DNA from: DATBWZ01 sp036514535
Lineage (GTDB): Bacteria > JAMCPX01 > DATBWZ01
NCBI GenBank assembly: GCA_036514535.1
Contig: DATBWZ010000075.1
Location: forward strand, 1-7,433
DNA length: 7,433 nt
Direction of reading: 5' to 3'
Shown: piece after piece, positions 6,134 through 7,433 of the stretch
Numbering within the stretch: position 1 is the stretch's first letter
Layout: each line of letters starts with the position of its first letter
Translations under genes and position numbers: made by a program
The notes under the pieces: generated by a model
What the model saw: the letters and a program-made list of their open reading frames with translations, nothing else
Told to the model about the DNA's origin: nothing
Database searches by the model: none

Positions 6134-6895
6134 TCAATTTATTCCGGAAACAATATTGTCATAGCCGTCCCTTTCAATGACATCTGCAAGGTCAGCCCCG
6201 CCTGTTCGGACAATCCTCCCGCCAGCCATAATATGCACGCGATCCGGCTTTAAATAATTCAATATCCTGGGATAGTGCGTAATGATCATTATCCCTAATC
6301 CGGAGCTCCTGACAGAGTTTATGGCGCCTGCCACTGTTTTCACAGAATCCACATCAAGCCCGGAATCTATCTCATCAAGAATGACGATCTCGGGTTTCAG
6401 CATCAGCATCTGAACTATTTCGGCGCGCTTCTTCTCTCCGCCGGAAAAGCCTACATTAATGTGTCTCGTAGCAAATGACCAATCCAGGTTGAGGGCTTTG
6501 AACCCGGCCTCAAGCGTCTTGCCGAATTCAACTGGATTTTTATAAAGATTCCTTCCGGTAGATCTCTGATTGGTTGTCGCAGCGCCCCAGAGAAACCTGT
6601 TGAAGGGCACTCCGGGAATCTCAAGGGGGTACTGAAATGCCAGAAACAGCCCTGCCTGAGCCCTTTCATGAGGCTTAAGGGTGAGTATATTTTTATCCTT
6701 AAACATTGCCTCACCAGATTCAATTTTGTACTTCGGATGGCCCATAAGCGTATTTGCCAGGGTGCTCTTGCCGGAGCCATTGGGTCCCATAATTGCTTGC
6801 ACCGTTCCCTTTTCTATTTCAAGGTCAACGCCGTTCAGAATATCCTTACCGTCAACACTTACTCTCAGGTTGCGAATTGTTAAAGGATTAGGCAT
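6134..6895 (-). CDS. sufC: SUF ATPase SufC
   Basis: SufC is the cytoplasmic ABC-type ATPase that powers SufB-SufD rearrangement during cluster assembly; it has no membrane partner. At 253 aa it is of normal length. Walker A is GPNGSGKST (37-45), the Q-loop lies in LAFQYPLEIPGV (Q88), the signature is FSGGEKKR (150-157), Walker B and the D-loop are IVILDEIDSGLD (170-181), and the switch histidine is in IITHYPR (H207). The FQYP.EIPGV and LDEIDSGLD wording is typical of SufC rather than of transporter ATPases. It starts at ATG 6895 inside the last codons of the regulator gene (8-bp overlap), with GGAGGT at 6906-6911, 10 nt upstream. Confidence 0.98.
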   Translation of the reverse strand: MPNPLTIRNLRVSVDGKDILNGVDLEIEKGTVQAIMGPNGSGKSTLANTLMGHPKYKIESGEAMFKDKNILTLKPHERAQAGLFLAFQYPLEIPGVPFNRFLWGAATTNQRSTGRNLYKNPVEFGKTLEAGFKALNLDWSFATRHINVGFSGGEKKRAEIVQMLMLKPEIVILDEIDSGLDVDSVKTVAGAINSVRSSGLGIMIITHYPRILNYLKPDRVHIMAGGRIVRTGGADLADVIERDGYDNIVSGIN

Positions 6896-7310
6896 ACTTT
6901 TTCTTACCTCCGTTCCTTATTATGTCATTCAGCTTTATTTTTTTCAATACATGCGCCACTGCCTCCTGAAGTTTTCCCCAGACAACAATCTGCCTGCAAT
7001 TTCTGGAGGATCCACACTCAAATGCGCTGTCAAGGCAGTCTATGATCCTCAGCCTGCCCATTACACATTCATACGCATCCATGAGGGAAATATCCCGCGT
7101 CCTTTTTGCAAGCACGTAGCCGCCATCGGGACCAACGCTGGAGCGGACAAGCCCGCGCTTCACCAGCTGTGCCATCACCTTTGCGAGATAGTTCTTGGGA
7201 ATGCGGGCATTATCAGAGATATCTTTCATGTAGACCACCTTATTGTTTTTCTGCAGCCCGAGGTAGATAAGGGATCTCACCGCATAATCAAGCGTTTTGC
7301 TCACATGCAT
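6888..7310 (-). CDS. Rrf2-family Fe-S-responsive regulator of the SUF operon
   Basis: This 140-aa winged-helix transcription factor is of the Rrf2 family (IscR, NsrR, SufR and CymR relatives). The N-terminus MHVSKTLDYAVRSLIYL is the family opening; residues about 28-60 form the helix-turn-helix (IPKNYLAKVMAQLVKRGLV), and VGPDGGYVLAK (59-69) is the wing. Three cysteines, C92, C99 and C105 (C-x6-C-x5-C), sit where IscR and NsrR hold their Fe-S cluster; C82 is extra. The start is supported by AAGGA 8 nt upstream of ATG 7310. As first gene of the operon with a promoter in front, it most likely autoregulates the suf genes according to Fe-S or iron status. Whether it represses or activates, and its exact ligand, cannot be read from sequence; I avoid calling it iscR for that reason. 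Confidence 0.94.
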   Translation of the reverse strand: MHVSKTLDYAVRSLIYLGLQKNNKVVYMKDISDNARIPKNYLAKVMAQLVKRGLVRSSVGPDGGYVLAKRTRDISLMDAYECVMGRLRIIDCLDSAFECGSSRNCRQIVVWGKLQEAVAHVLKKIKLNDIIRNGGKKKYA

Positions 7311-7327
7311 ACAGTATATCCTTGACT

Positions 7328-7341
7328 TCGTGTATCCACGA
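7328..7341. promoter_or_regulatory. Short inverted repeat at the predicted SUF transcription start; possible operator
   Basis: TCGTG (7328-7332) and CACGA (7337-7341) are perfect inverted arms around a four-base centre, lying over the predicted +1 to about +13. A dimeric Rrf2 protein bound here would block initiation. The arms are short, so chance is possible; they could instead form a small hairpin in the leader. Confidence 0.35.
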
Positions 7342-7346
7342 TAGTA

Positions 7347-7374
7347 ATGATAACATACCGCGCATGCATGTCAA
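7347..7374 (-). promoter_or_regulatory. Promoter of the SUF operon
   Basis: The minus strand shows TTGACA (7369-7374), a 16-bp spacer and TATCAT (7347-7352), preceded by TG one base upstream (TGTTATCAT), an extended -10. Predicted initiation is near 7340, giving a leader of about 30 nt before the ATG. The spacer contains the self-complementary run CATGCATG (7363-7370), which reaches into the -35 box. Confidence 0.75.
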
Positions 7375-7402
7375 GGAAAACACAAGGCAATCCCTAAAAC
7401 AC

Positions 7403-7431
7403 TTGACTTGCAAAAATAAAAACAGTATCTT
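7403..7431 (+). promoter_or_regulatory. Possible divergent promoter pointing out of the window
   Basis: On the plus strand TTGACT (7403-7408) is followed by a 17-bp A-rich spacer and TATCTT (7426-7431). Spacing is ideal and nine of twelve hexamer bases match consensus. It would start a gene to the right of this window, divergent from the SUF operon and sharing its control region. No coding sequence is visible to confirm it. Confidence 0.45.
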
Positions 7432-7433
7432 AT

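Larger units (their letters stand above)
7319..7409. repeat. Repeated CTTGACTT boxes flanking the SUF promoter
   Basis: The octamer CTTGACTT occurs on the plus strand at 7321-7328 and 7402-7409, and the related CCTTGAC lies inverted at 7370-7376 over the SUF -35 box. The contexts ATCCTTGACT (7318-7327) and ACACTTGACT (7400-7409) each agree at nine of ten positions with the left half of the IscR type-1 site (ATASYYGACT), but neither has a matching right half. They may be regulator half-sites, or simply promoter -35 elements. Confidence 0.35.

Noticed and set aside
6681..7325. A 214-codon plus-strand reading frame
   Set aside because: It lies antisense to the Rrf2 gene and the start of sufC, both of which have clear family motifs; its translation has no recognisable domain.
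7362..7370. CATGCATG self-complementary run as an operator
   Set aside because: A short simple repeat in the promoter spacer; without conservation data it cannot be separated from chance, so it is only mentioned under the promoter.
7320..7376. CCTTGAC/GTCAAGG inverted repeat as an RNA hairpin or attenuator
   Set aside because: The distal arm is in the -35 region, upstream of the predicted start, so both arms would not be in the same SUF transcript; the proximal arm simply contains the Shine-Dalgarno AAGGA.
1..7433. Insertion sequences, prophage, CRISPR array or other defence system
   Set aside because: No transposase, integrase, terminal repeats or spaced direct repeats were found; a tRNA is present but no duplicated tRNA end marks an integrated element.

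Overview
The window is a bacterial chromosome segment of moderate GC content. Every convincing gene lies on the minus strand. Its core is a seven-gene SUF iron-sulfur cluster operon, transcribed from about 7340 down to 1495: an Rrf2-family regulator, sufC, sufB, sufD, a SufU-type scaffold/sulfur acceptor, a Rieske-type [2Fe-2S] ferredoxin and sufS. Genes overlap or lie within 10 nt of each other, with Shine-Dalgarno sequences buried in the ends of the preceding genes, so this is one tightly coupled transcript. A clear promoter (TTGACA, 16 bp, extended -10 TGTTATCAT) precedes the regulator. A possible divergent promoter points out of the right edge.

How the genes fit together: SufS takes sulfur from cysteine as a persulfide and passes it to SufU. 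SufB-SufC-SufD is the ATP-driven scaffold that builds the cluster. The Rrf2 protein carries three cysteines suited to holding a cluster and probably senses Fe-S status. The Rieske ferredoxin is an accessory whose role is open; it could supply electrons. The scaffold gene is unusual: it has the SufU-like Lys-Cys motif but lacks the insertion normally used to define SufU.

Downstream of sufS, a near-consensus sigma70-type promoter starts almost at the ATG of a PilZ plus START/SRPBCC-like fusion gene (614-1453), implying a leaderless or very short-leader mRNA. A 70-residue unrecognised protein follows after 5 nt (396-608). Then comes tRNA-Pro(CGG) with its CCA end encoded, driven by a perfect TTGACA-17-TATAAT promoter. 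No intrinsic terminator is visible between sufS and the tRNA, so read-through is possible.

The left end (1-266) has no convincing complete gene. It holds an AT-rich stretch (about 33-126), a GC-rich island with nested inverted repeats (about 127-250) that could be a small RNA or a dispersed repeat, and perhaps the first ten codons of another minus-strand gene at the edge.

Organism: a bacterium with sigma70-like promoters, c-di-GMP signalling (PilZ) and a SUF system of the SufS/SufU kind. The mix would suit a deep-branching or uncultured lineage, but the sequence alone does not fix the phylum. No mobile element, CRISPR array or rRNA is seen.
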